From Amycolatopsis thermalba (lineage in GTDB: Bacteria; Actinomycetota; Actinomycetes; Mycobacteriales; Pseudonocardiaceae), in the NCBI RefSeq assembly GCF_003385215.1, contig NZ_PQHW01000048.1, positions 1 to 49,069 on the forward strand: a stretch of 49,069 bases of DNA. Direction: 5' to 3'. The notes below the pieces were generated by a model. It was given only the letters and a program-made list of their open reading frames with translations. It did not search any database and was not told the origin of the DNA. The translations under genes were made by a program, and so were the position numbers. Shown piece by piece: positions 23,916 to 32,039 of the stretch. Numbering within the stretch: position 1 is the first letter of the stretch; every line of letters starts with the position of its first letter.

Positions 23916-24882
23916 CCTTGTTCGTGAACAGCTCCACCGACGCGCGGTCGTAGGCGATGTCGGCGAAGTAGGTGATCGCGTAGGTCATGCCCAGGCCGCG
24001 CAGCTCGGTGAGCCGCTCGGCGATCTGCTCGGGGGTGCCGACCAGCGGACCGTTCGCGAACGAGTTCACGGTGCTCTCGAGCAGGTCGGCGGACAGGTGC
24101 GGCTCGAAGTGCGCGCGGATCCACGCGAGGCGGTCGGCCACGTCCTTCTCGGTCTCGCCGATGACGACGTGGTAGTTGGCCGAGCGGACGATGGCGTCGA
24201 AGTCGGTGCCCACGTCAGCGCAGTGCGCGGCGAGGACCTCGGACTTGTGCTTGAAGTCCTCGGCGCCCCCGGCGAAGTTGGTGTACTGGGCGTACCGGGC
24301 GGCGATCCGCAGCGTCTTCTTCTCGCCACCGCCGGCGATCCACAGCGGGATCCCGCCGTCCTGCAGCGGCAGCGGGTACGACAGGGCGCCGTCGACCTGG
24401 TAGTACTTGCCGTCCAGGGTCGCCGTGCCCTCGGCCCACAGCTGCCGCATGATCTGCACGCCCTCGTCGAGCATGCCGAGCCGCTGACCGGCGGGCGGGA
24501 AGCCGTAGCCGTAGGCCCGCCACTCGTGCTCGTACCAGCCGGCGCCGATGCCCATCTCGACGCGGCCGCCCGAGATGACGTCGGTGGTCGCCGCGACCTT
24601 GGCCAGGTAGGCCGGGTTGCGGTAGCTCATGCAGGTGCACATCTGGCCCAGCCGGACGCGGCTCGTGGTCGCGCCGAGCGCCGCCATCAGCGACCACGCC
24701 TCGTGCGTGGCCTCGGCCAGCGGGGCCGGGACGGTGTGGAAGTGGTCGTACACCCACACCGACTCGTACGGCCCGTTCTCGGCGTAGCGGGCGATGTCGA
24801 GCATGGTCTCCCACTGGCGGGCGGGCTCGATACCGGTCAGGTCCAGCCGCCAGCCTTGGGGAACGAAGAGTCCGAAGCGCAT
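23896..24882 (-). CDS. LLM-class F420-dependent oxidoreductase
   Basis: A 328-residue luciferase-like TIM-barrel enzyme. MRFGLFVPQGWRLDLTGIEP, SVWVYDHFHTVP, DVISGGRVEMGIGAGWYEHE and PLWIAGGGEKKTLRIAARYA fit the F420-dependent subfamily. It probably uses reduced F420 (or FMNH2) on an unknown substrate. ATG at 24882 lies 6 nt after TACGCT (24889-24894), so a leaderless message is likely. This is the intact relative of the decayed LLM gene near 1.9 kb, but from a different subgroup. Confidence 0.9.
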   Translation of the reverse strand: MRFGLFVPQGWRLDLTGIEPARQWETMLDIARYAENGPYESVWVYDHFHTVPAPLAEATHEAWSLMAALGATTSRVRLGQMCTCMSYRNPAYLAKVAATTDVISGGRVEMGIGAGWYEHEWRAYGYGFPPAGQRLGMLDEGVQIMRQLWAEGTATLDGKYYQVDGALSYPLPLQDGGIPLWIAGGGEKKTLRIAARYAQYTNFAGGAEDFKHKSEVLAAHCADVGTDFDAIVRSANYHVVIGETEKDVADRLAWIRAHFEPHLSADLLESTVNSFANGPLVGTPEQIAERLTELRGLGMTYAITYFADIAYDRASVELFTNKVIPELA

Positions 24883-25325
24883 GCGGCCAGCGTAGCCGGG
24901 GTGCGGGTGACCACCTGCGGACGCCTGCGTGTCCTGTTTGGACGTTTTGACGGCTTCCTCAGCGGCTGATGCGGCCCGGCATCGGCTGAGGCTTGCTCGG
25001 CGGCGGCTGCGGGCTCGGTGGCCGGCGCTGCCACGGCCGTGAACTGGTCTTGCGCACCTGACCCCCCGGGACGGTCTCGACGACATTCGCTGGCGAAGAC
25101 TAACCACACCCCGGGTGTGACTCACGCAGTGCACCCTCGTTCTGCGACGAGAGTTACCGGAGAGACTGGTGTTACCGCTGGTGTGATCCTTTTTGCATGG
25201 TTCGCGCCGGTCCGGAAGATCACGGCAGGCGCCCGGTCCGGGCGTCGAGGACGTCCGATTTCGTCACATCGGCCTGAGCGGGGTCAGGCCATGGGCCCGT
25301 CACCGACGGAGCGGGCACGACCGGG
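24883..25325. other. 443-bp gene-free stretch with several dyads
   Basis: No coding frame here looks real. It holds a bulged hairpin at 24957-24991 (arms CCTCAGC/GCTGAGG and GATGC/GCATC), a perfect CACACCC-C-GGGTGTG dyad at 25105-25119, and a GGCCTGA/TCAGGCC hairpin at 25271-25290 lying 36 bp after the MerR stop. Bases 25085-25200 are noticeably less GC-rich than their surroundings and may contain a promoter, but no gene follows it. Confidence 0.5.
25271..25290 (-). terminator. Probable terminator of the MerR gene
   Basis: GGCCTGA-GCGGGG-TCAGGCC is a perfect 7-bp stem with a 6-nt loop, beginning 36 bp downstream of the MerR stop codon in its direction of transcription. No U tract is present. 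Confidence 0.4.
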
Positions 25326-25736
25326 TCAATCCACAGTGGACCCGGCCGGCTCCCACAGGCCCGCGGCGCGGCCGGCCGCCACGTGCTCGGCGTACACCGT
25401 CACCTTGTGCCGGATCACCGCGAGGCTCTCCCGCAGCTCCGCGATCCGCTCCCGCACCCGCTCCTCGTGCTCCCGCAGCAGCGCCAGCCGCTCGGGTTCG
25501 TTGCCCGGGCCCTGCCGCACCAGGGCCGCGAACCGGCGGATCGCCTCGAGCGGCATGCCCGACGCGCGAAACCGCGTGCAGTACTCCAGCCACTCGACGT
25601 CCGCCTCGCGGTAGACGCGGCGGCCGCTCGCGTCGCGGGAGACCGGGCTCGCCAGCAGGCCCTCCCGCTCGTACAGCCGCAGCGTGTGCACACTCAGCCC
25701 GGTGCGCCGCGCGACCTCGCCGATGCTCAAGTCCAC
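25326..25736 (-). CDS. MerR-family transcriptional regulator
   Basis: A 136-residue MerR. LSIGEVARRTGLSVHTLRLY is the DNA-binding opening, VEWLEYCTRFRASGMPLEAI is the linker helix, and EHEERVRERIAELRESLAVI is the coiled-coil dimerisation helix. No metal-binding cysteine pair is seen at the C-terminus, so an organic effector is more likely. GTG at 25736 has TACGCT 6 nt upstream (25743-25748), a leaderless layout. It is divergent from the SDR, whose promoter has the 19-bp spacer that MerR proteins untwist. Confidence 0.92.
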   Translation of the reverse strand: MDLSIGEVARRTGLSVHTLRLYEREGLLASPVSRDASGRRVYREADVEWLEYCTRFRASGMPLEAIRRFAALVRQGPGNEPERLALLREHEERVRERIAELRESLAVIRHKVTVYAEHVAAGRAAGLWEPAGSTVD

Positions 25737-25750
25737 CGGCCCAGCGTAAC

Positions 25751-25781
25751 TTGACCTAGACGCCGGTCGAGCTCCTAGCGT
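25751..25781 (+). promoter_or_regulatory. MerR-type promoter of the SDR gene (19-bp spacer)
   Basis: TTGACC (25751-25756) and TAGCGT (25776-25781) are separated by exactly 19 bp, longer than the usual 17 and typical of promoters activated by MerR proteins. The hexamer ends 7 nt before ATG 25789, so the SDR message is probably leaderless. CTAG occurs near both ends of the spacer region. Confidence 0.65.
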
Positions 25782-25788
25782 CGCGGCC

Positions 25789-26712
25789 ATGATCCAGAAA
25801 CCCCTCGGCACCGGCTTCGGTGCCCGCACCACCGCCGACGAGGTCCTCGCCGGGGTGGACCTCACCGGCAAGCTCGCCATCGTCACCGGCGGCTACTCCG
25901 GCATCGGCCTGGCCACCACCCGCGCGCTCACCCGCGCGGGCGCCCACGTCGTCGTTCCCGCCCGCCGCCCGGCGGCCGCGCGCGAAGCGGCCGAAGTGGA
26001 CGAACTCGATCTCGCCGACCTCGGCAGCGTCCACCGGTTCGCGGAGAGGTTCCTCGCCTCCGGCCGCGCCATCGACATCCTCATCGCCGGCGCCGGCATC
26101 ATGGCCGCCCCGGAAACCCGCGTCGGGCCGGGCTGGGAGTCGCACTTCGCGGTCAACCACCTCGGCCACTTCGCGCTGGTCAACCTCCTCTGGCCGGCCA
26201 TCGCCCCGGGCGCGCGCGTGGTGGTGGTGTCCTCGGCCGGGCACCAGCTGTCCGGAATCCGGTGGGACGACGTCCACTTCGACGGCGGCTACGACCGCTG
26301 GCTCGCCTACGCCCAGTCGAAAACGGCCAACGCGCTCTTCGCGCGGCAGCTGGACGTCCTCGGCCGCGAGCGCGCCCGCGCGTTCTCCCTGCACCCCGGC
26401 GCGATCCTCACGCCACTGCAGCGGCACCTCGACACCGCGGACATGGTGGCCGCCGGCTGGATCGACGAGCACGGCAACCCCGCCGACCCCAGCTTCAAGA
26501 CCCCGGAGCAGGGCGCGGCCACCCAGGTCTGGGCCGCCACCTCACCCCAGCTCGACGGCCTCGGCGGCCTCTACTGCGAGGACTGCGACATCGCCGAACC
26601 CACCGAAAGCACGGAGATGATCGCGGGCGTGCGCGACTACGCCGTGGACCCCGCCCAGGCCGAGCGGCTCTGGGCACTGTCCGCGGAGCTGACCGGCGTC
26701 ACGGCGTTCTGA
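25789..26712 (+). CDS. Short-chain dehydrogenase (retinol dehydrogenase-like)
   Basis: A 307-residue SDR. The cofactor motif is TGGYSGIGLA. The structural motif reads AGAGIM in place of NNAGIM, and the catalytic residues are S in VVVSSAGHQ and YAQSK. The long form with a ~25-residue lead-in (TGFGARTTADEVLAGVDLTG) is typical of the WW-domain-oxidoreductase-like SDRs often paired with MerR in actinomycetes. Substrate unknown. Its last 53 bp, including the stop, are repeated 221 bp downstream. Confidence 0.92.
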   Translation: MIQKPLGTGFGARTTADEVLAGVDLTGKLAIVTGGYSGIGLATTRALTRAGAHVVVPARRPAAAREAAEVDELDLADLGSVHRFAERFLASGRAIDILIAGAGIMAAPETRVGPGWESHFAVNHLGHFALVNLLWPAIAPGARVVVVSSAGHQLSGIRWDDVHFDGGYDRWLAYAQSKTANALFARQLDVLGRERARAFSLHPGAILTPLQRHLDTADMVAAGWIDEHGNPADPSFKTPEQGAATQVWAATSPQLDGLGGLYCEDCDIAEPTESTEMIAGVRDYAVDPAQAERLWALSAELTGVTAF

Positions 26713-27022
26713 GCGACGCCAGCTCCCGCGCGAGGTTCACCTTGGCCGCGGCCTCCCACCGCGCCCGCGCGGCCGCCGTGGCGTACAGCGGCTCCCGCGC
26801 CGGGTTCGCCCCGACCGCCGCCTCCCACCACGACCGCGCGGGGGCCGCCGTGACGTACAACGGGCCCCGCGCCAGCACGGCCGAGCGGCTCTGGGCACTG
26901 TCCGCGGAGCTGACCGGCGTCACGGCGTTCTGAGCCACGCCAGCTCCCGCGCGAGGTTCACCTTGGCCGCGGCTTCCCACCGCGCCCGCGCGGCGGCCGT
27001 GGCGTACAGCGGCTCCCGCGCC
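26660..27022. repeat. 142-bp direct duplication, period 221 bp, at a convergent gene junction
   Basis: Bases 26660-26801 recur at 26881-27022 with only about three or four differences. Each copy contains the SDR C-terminal coding end (AERLWALSAELTGVTAF plus stop, plus strand) and the HD-gene C-terminal coding end (minus strand). The 79 bp between them is itself a diverged third copy of the HD-gene tail (LARGPLYVTAAPARSWWEAA compared with LAREPLYATAAARARWEAAA). Only the first SDR end and the rightmost HD end belong to the active genes. Confidence 0.85.
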
Positions 27023-27543
27023 AGCAGGTCCGCGAGCACGGCCGACCGCCCGGCGCGCCACAACTCGGTCGAGATCGGGGCGTACTCGGCGCGCACCGCG
27101 GTGCGGTAGCGGTCGTAGGTGGCTTCGCCGGCGGCGAGGATCGCCAGGTCGGCGTCGAGCAGCGCCTGCGCGGTCAGGTCGCCGTCCGGAGCCGCGTGCG
27201 TCAGCGTGGCCAGCACCAGCTCCTCGACCCGCGACACGTGGCCGGCGGACACCCCGGCCCGGCGCAGCCACGAGACCGCCCACTCGGCGCTGCGCCGTTC
27301 GTCCTCACCGGGCCGCCCGTCGTACACGACGTCGTGTGCGGCGGCGGCCAGGGTGAGCACCGCGCGCTCCTCCGGCGGCAACCGCAGCTCCGCCGCGAGC
27401 GCCGCCGAATCCCGCAGCACCGCGAGCACGTGCGCCGTGTCGTGGTAGCGGCGATGCGGCTCCGCGTACCGGGCGGCCAGGTCCGCCGCCACATCGCCGT
27501 CGCCACCGAGCGCCCGTACCGCGCTCACCCACTCCGTCCGCAC
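26920..27543 (-). CDS. HD-domain protein (predicted metal-dependent phosphohydrolase)
   Basis: A 207-residue helical protein of the YfbR/HD type. RRYHDTAHVLAVL gives the first His, AAAAHDVVYDG the HD pair, and LLDADLAILAA the last Asp. Such proteins hydrolyse nucleotides or nucleotide-like phosphates; the true substrate is unknown. GTG at 27543 lies 7 nt after the stop of the FAD oxidase, so the two genes form an operon. Its C-terminal coding end overlaps the second copy of the duplication by 103 bp. Confidence 0.85.
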   Translation of the reverse strand: MRTEWVSAVRALGGDGDVAADLAARYAEPHRRYHDTAHVLAVLRDSAALAAELRLPPEERAVLTLAAAAHDVVYDGRPGEDERRSAEWAVSWLRRAGVSAGHVSRVEELVLATLTHAAPDGDLTAQALLDADLAILAAGEATYDRYRTAVRAEYAPISTELWRAGRSAVLADLLAREPLYATAAARARWEAAAKVNLARELAWLRTP

Positions 27544-27550
27544 GTACCCA

Positions 27551-28948
27551 TCATCGCGCGGGACGGATGTTCTGGTTGACGTGGAAGACGTTCTCCGGGT
27601 CGTACTGGGCCTTGATCCGCGCCAGCCGGTCGTAGTTGCCGCGGTAGGACGCCCGCACGCGCTCCTGGCCCTCGTCGTCCATCATGAAGTTGACGTACGC
27701 CCCGCCGGCCGACGTCGGGTGCAGATCGGACCAGTAGTCCTTGGCCCAGCGGGTCATCTCGGCCACGTCCGACGGCTCCGGCGACACCCCGACGATCACC
27801 CCGGCCCACCCGCCGTCGCGGTAGCCGAACGCCGTCGATTCGGCCCGGACGCGCGCCGCGGCGCCGTCGATCGGGTACAGGTGCATCGTGGAGAACGGCG
27901 TCGGCAGCATCTGCCCGTACCGGACGTGCACGTCGATCGCCTCGTCGGTGATCTCCGAGAAGAAATCCGCCTTCCAGTACCACCGCAGCCCGGGCGGGTA
28001 CAGCGCGTCGAAGGCGGTCTGCAGGACGTTGTGCGGCATCTCCTGCAGGCCCACCACCAGCGGCGAACCGTGGGTCTTCACCGGCTCCAGCACCTCGTCC
28101 GCGCGGTCGTGCGACCCGGTGTAGCACCAGACGATGCCGCACGCCTTGCGTCCCCACAGCTCCTCCGGGAACGGCGGCGCCGGCGGGATGGTCAGCAGCC
28201 CGAGCCAGCCGGACAGCTCCTCCGGCAGCGACGGCAGCAGCTCGCGGTACCAGCGCATCACGTCCGCGGTGTCGGCCAGGTCGTAGAGCACCGGCCCGCC
28301 GATGATGACGCCGCGCTCGCCGATGTCGTGCGCGCGGAACGTGAACGACGTGACCACGCCGAAGTTCCCGCCACCGCCGCGCAGCGCCCAGAACAGGTCC
28401 GGGTGGGAGGTCTCGTTCGCGGTCACGAGCGTGCCGTCGGCCAGCACCACGTCGGCCGAGAGCAGGTTGTCCACGGTGAGCCCGAACTTCCGGGACAGGT
28501 ATCCGACCCCACCGCCGAGCGTCAGCCCCGCGACCCCGGTCGAGCCGAGGAACCCGCACGGCACGGCCATGCCGAACGGGACCGTGGCGTGGTCGACGTC
28601 GGCCCACGTGCACCCCGCGTCGGCGCGGACGGTGTGGTGCTCGGGGTCGACGGTGGTGCTGTGCAGCAACGCGAAGTCGATCACCAGGGCGTCGTCGGCG
28701 ACGCCGAGGCCGCCCGCGTTGTGGCCCCCGCCGCGGACGGCGATCGTGATGTCGTGCGCCCGCGCGAACTTCACGCACGCGACTACGTCCGCGGTGTCGC
28801 GAACCCGGACGACCGCGGCGGGCCTGCGGTCGATCAGGCCGTTGTAGACGGCGCGCGCGGCGTCGTAGTTGGGGTCCTGGGGCAGCACGAGGTCTCCGCG
28901 CAGGGCGGCGGCGAGTTCGGAGAACGGCGCGGTGGCGATGGTGGTCAT
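27551..28948 (-). CDS. FAD-dependent oxidase, berberine-bridge/BBE type
   Basis: A 465-residue PCMH-FAD oxidoreductase. VRGGGHNAGGLGVADDALVI contains the His that usually holds FAD covalently. GSTGVAGLTLGGGVGYLSRK and ALRGGGGNFGVVTSF are flavin-binding blocks, and the C-terminal BBE motif is YDPENVFHVNQNI. The usual second attachment Cys is not obvious: the segment after the first Gly-rich block reads PCGFLGSTG. Members oxidise sugars, alkaloids or polyketides. It has a GAGGAG site and its promoter bears SARP-like repeats. Confidence 0.92.
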   Translation of the reverse strand: MTTIATAPFSELAAALRGDLVLPQDPNYDAARAVYNGLIDRRPAAVVRVRDTADVVACVKFARAHDITIAVRGGGHNAGGLGVADDALVIDFALLHSTTVDPEHHTVRADAGCTWADVDHATVPFGMAVPCGFLGSTGVAGLTLGGGVGYLSRKFGLTVDNLLSADVVLADGTLVTANETSHPDLFWALRGGGGNFGVVTSFTFRAHDIGERGVIIGGPVLYDLADTADVMRWYRELLPSLPEELSGWLGLLTIPPAPPFPEELWGRKACGIVWCYTGSHDRADEVLEPVKTHGSPLVVGLQEMPHNVLQTAFDALYPPGLRWYWKADFFSEITDEAIDVHVRYGQMLPTPFSTMHLYPIDGAAARVRAESTAFGYRDGGWAGVIVGVSPEPSDVAEMTRWAKDYWSDLHPTSAGGAYVNFMMDDEGQERVRASYRGNYDRLARIKAQYDPENVFHVNQNIRPAR

Positions 28949-28974
28949 GGCTCCTCCTCGGGTGGGTCGCCACG

Positions 28975-29007
28975 ACGCTAGGGACCGGGCGTTCGCGCAG
29001 CGTTCGC
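28975..29007 (-). promoter_or_regulatory. SARP-type promoter of the FAD oxidase
   Basis: On the minus strand, GCGAACGC occurs twice (29007-29000 and 28996-28989) with an 11-bp period. Then 8 bp later comes TAGCGT (28980-28975) as -10 box. Direct heptamer repeats spaced one helical turn and ending 8 bp before the -10 are the known binding layout of SARP activators. The element fills the 69-bp gap between the SARP-type gene and the oxidase. Confidence 0.7.
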
Positions 29008-29017
29008 CCGCGCGGGC

Positions 29018-31993
29018 TCACGCCCGGACGCCGAGGTCGTGCTCGCACCGCCGCACCAGCGCGAGACTGCCCTGCGCCTCGGCGAGCCGCACCGCCGAGC
29101 GCAGCCGGGAGATCGCGGTGGCCGGGTCGTCGAGGGCGGCGCGCTTGCGCATCACCTCGGGCATCCACCACACGTCGTCGCGGGCCTGCCCGGCGACGAT
29201 CGCGGCGTCCAGGGTCGCGCGGCCGGCGTCCGGCGCGGACAGGTCGGCCAGTAGCGCGAGCCAGTACGGCATCCGCGCGAACGAGCCCTCCGCGCGCAGG
29301 TTGTCGATGCCGCGCCGCGCGACGCCGGGCCGCCCGGCCCGCCAGCCGCCCAGCACCAGGCCCCATTCCCGGTAGTAGGCGAACCCGTATCGGTCGCACA
29401 GCTCGCCCAGCTCGCGCACGGTGTCGCCGAGCCGGTCCACCTCACCGCACATCTGGTAGGTGATCCCGGCGTAGGCCAGCGCGACGGCGAGGCTGTACGG
29501 GTGCTCGGTGGACCGGGCGAGGTCGACGGCGTCCTGGCAGGCGGCCAGCGCCTCGCCGGTGTGGCCGAGCAGCCAGTGCGGGTGCGCGGCCCACGCGGTG
29601 GCGTGCACGTCCGGGCGGGTGCCCACGGTCAGCGACGGGGCCTCCCGGGTCAGTTTCACGGCGAGGTCGAAGTGCCGCAGCGCCTCGGCGGGCCGCCCGA
29701 GGCTCGTCGCGGACCCGCCGAACGCGAAGTGCGCCGATCCACGCAGCTCGGAGTCCGGGTCGACGAGGTTCAGCACGGTCGTGGCGACCTGGTAGGCGTC
29801 GGCGGTGCGGCCCTGCACGAAGCGCGACGCCCAGAGCCCGACCATCGCGGTGAGCATCGAATCCCGCCGCCCCAGCCGCTTGGCGAGGGCGACCGTGCGT
29901 TCCAGGGCCTGCTGCAACTGCGGGGAGGCGTACCCGTGGCGGGCGTTCAGCGGTGCCGCCATCGTCTCCAGGATCGCCAGCTCCTGACGGGCGGACTCGG
30001 CGCTGTCCGGGTGCGCGCGCACGATGTCCAGGGCCTGCTGGTGCAGCCGGATCGCCTCGGCGTGGGCGAAGGTGCTGGAGGCGAAGGCCGCGGCGCGCCG
30101 GTAGAAACCGACCGCGCGGTCCGGCCGCCCGCCTCGCGCGTACTGCTCGGCGAGGCGGCCGGAGACCGGGTCGGTGTCGCCGGCGTGCAGCAGTTCCAGC
30201 GCCTGCGCGACGCGCTGGTGCAGCAGCCACCGGTTGGGCGGGCTGACCAGGTGGTAGGCGGTGTCGCGGAGCAGGTCGTGGCTGAAGTCGTAGCCGCCGC
30301 CGATCTCGTGGATGATGCGGCGCCGCCACAGCTCGTCGACGGCCTGGACGACGGTGTCCGGTTCCAGGTCGCTGGCCTCGGTGAGCAGCGCGAGCGTGAA
30401 GTCGCGGCCGACCGCGGCGGCGAGCCCGGCGATCTTGCGCGCGGCGGGGCCGGCCTGCTCGATGCGGTTGCGCAGCACGTCGGTGAGATCGCTGCCGGGC
30501 AGTGCCTTGCCGCGGACGGCTTCGACGACGTAGAGCGGGAACCCGCCGGTGGTGGCCTGCAGCAGCGCGCGGTCGGCCGGGGTGAGCGGCTGCCCGGAGA
30601 TCAGTTCGGCCAGCCGGGCGGACTCGGTGACGTCGAGCGGGTTCAGGGGCAGCTCGGTGAGCAGGCCGGTGGCGCGCATGCGGGTGGTCCACTCGCCCAG
30701 TTGCGGCCACTCGCCGTCGGTGCGCAGGGTCGCGGCGACGAGGACCGGCGCGTCCGTGGTGAGACCGAGGCAGAACACCAGGAACGCCAGGGTTTCCTGA
30801 TCGCACCACTGCAGGTTGTCCAGCACCAGCAGCGTCGGGCGGCCGGCGCCGGTGAGCGCCCGCGCGAGCCCTTCGAAGAACCGGTGCCGCTGCCAGGCGT
30901 CGACCATCGCGCGGGGGCCGGTGTCCGGCTCGCTCCGGGACCGGCCGGCGGGCACGAGCCGGTCCACCTCGGCGCGCCACACCGGTTCCAGGTTCGCGGT
31001 CGCGGCCCGCACCGCCGGCGTGCGCAGCCAGTCCGCGACCGGCGCCAGCGGCAGCCGCCCGGGCGTGCCGAAGCACTGCGAGGTGGCCACGATCGCGCCG
31101 TGCGCGCGGGCCGCGGCGGCGAGTTCGGCGACCAGGCGGCTCTTGCCGACCCCGGCGCCGCCGCTCACCAGCACCAGTCCGGGGCGCCCGGCCGCCGCGG
31201 TCTGCCAGACGCGCGACAGGACGGCCATCTCCCTGCCGCGCCCGACGAGCCCCGTGGTGCCGGGGCGCGGGCCCGCGGCGGGGCGGTCGAGCAGGCGCCG
31301 CAGCGCGCGGCGAGTCGCCTCGTCCGGGACGACGCCGAGTTCGCGTTCCAGAGTGGACGCGCACTGGTGGTAGGTGCTGACGGCGCTGGCCCGGTCACCC
31401 ATCGCGGCCTGCAGGTCCATCAACGCGCGGTAACCGTGTTCCTCCAGCGGCCGCAGCTGGATGCGGCGGCGGGCGGCTTCGGCGGCGCCGGGCAGGTCCC
31501 CGCGGCTCTTCCGCGCCTCGCACAGCAGATCGCACAGCCGCACGCAGGAGGATTCGAGTTCGGCGCGCGGCTGGATGACCCACTCGTCGGTGGTTCCGGG
31601 CAGGAATTCACCGTGGTAGAGCGCGATCGCGGCCGGGGCGTGGTCGAGGACGGCGTGGCCGGACTGGATCGCCGCGCAGGTGAGCTGGAAGTCGCGCACG
31701 TCCACGCGGACGGTCGCGCTGTCCCGCCAGCACAGGTCCTTCGGCGTCACCACCAGGCAGTCCTCGCCGAGGGTGTGACGCAGGTGGTGCAGTTCGCGGC
31801 GGAGGTTCGTCAGGGCCTGCGGTTCGGACGAGTCGGGCCAGAACAGCTCGGCGATGCGCTGCCGCGGCTGCGGCACGCCCGCGTGCACGACGAGGAACGC
31901 GACGAGCGCGACGGTGCGTGGCGAACGTGTCACCACCGAGCCGTCCGCTTCGTCGAGGATCGCCTGCTCTCCCAAGAGGGAGACCCGCAGCAT
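29018..31993 (-). CDS. Large SARP-type regulator (wHTH-BTAD-AAA-TPR)
   Basis: A 991-residue regulator. Residues 1-95 form an OmpR-like winged helix (LTNLRRELHHLRHTLGED), 97-240 the BTAD domain, about 250-500 a STAND/AAA ATPase with Walker A GGAGVGKSR (278-286) and Walker B LLVLDNLQWCD, and the rest TPR-like helices. The design is that of pathway regulators in actinomycete secondary metabolism. TAGGCT lies 6 nt before ATG 31993, suggesting a leaderless message. It sits just upstream of the FAD oxidase, whose promoter has an 11-bp-period repeat, so a local activator role is inferred. Confidence 0.9.
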   Translation of the reverse strand: MLRVSLLGEQAILDEADGSVVTRSPRTVALVAFLVVHAGVPQPRQRIAELFWPDSSEPQALTNLRRELHHLRHTLGEDCLVVTPKDLCWRDSATVRVDVRDFQLTCAAIQSGHAVLDHAPAAIALYHGEFLPGTTDEWVIQPRAELESSCVRLCDLLCEARKSRGDLPGAAEAARRRIQLRPLEEHGYRALMDLQAAMGDRASAVSTYHQCASTLERELGVVPDEATRRALRRLLDRPAAGPRPGTTGLVGRGREMAVLSRVWQTAAAGRPGLVLVSGGAGVGKSRLVAELAAAARAHGAIVATSQCFGTPGRLPLAPVADWLRTPAVRAATANLEPVWRAEVDRLVPAGRSRSEPDTGPRAMVDAWQRHRFFEGLARALTGAGRPTLLVLDNLQWCDQETLAFLVFCLGLTTDAPVLVAATLRTDGEWPQLGEWTTRMRATGLLTELPLNPLDVTESARLAELISGQPLTPADRALLQATTGGFPLYVVEAVRGKALPGSDLTDVLRNRIEQAGPAARKIAGLAAAVGRDFTLALLTEASDLEPDTVVQAVDELWRRRIIHEIGGGYDFSHDLLRDTAYHLVSPPNRWLLHQRVAQALELLHAGDTDPVSGRLAEQYARGGRPDRAVGFYRRAAAFASSTFAHAEAIRLHQQALDIVRAHPDSAESARQELAILETMAAPLNARHGYASPQLQQALERTVALAKRLGRRDSMLTAMVGLWASRFVQGRTADAYQVATTVLNLVDPDSELRGSAHFAFGGSATSLGRPAEALRHFDLAVKLTREAPSLTVGTRPDVHATAWAAHPHWLLGHTGEALAACQDAVDLARSTEHPYSLAVALAYAGITYQMCGEVDRLGDTVRELGELCDRYGFAYYREWGLVLGGWRAGRPGVARRGIDNLRAEGSFARMPYWLALLADLSAPDAGRATLDAAIVAGQARDDVWWMPEVMRKRAALDDPATAISRLRSAVRLAEAQGSLALVRRCEHDLGVRA

Positions 31994-32039
31994 CCAGACA
32001 GCCTAGACCGCGGCGGGGACCGGATCGACGACGAAATCC

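Noticed and set aside
25018-25614. Plus-strand frame in the gap between the LLM and MerR genes
   Set aside because: Low-complexity translation, no ribosome binding site, and it runs into the antisense of MerR.
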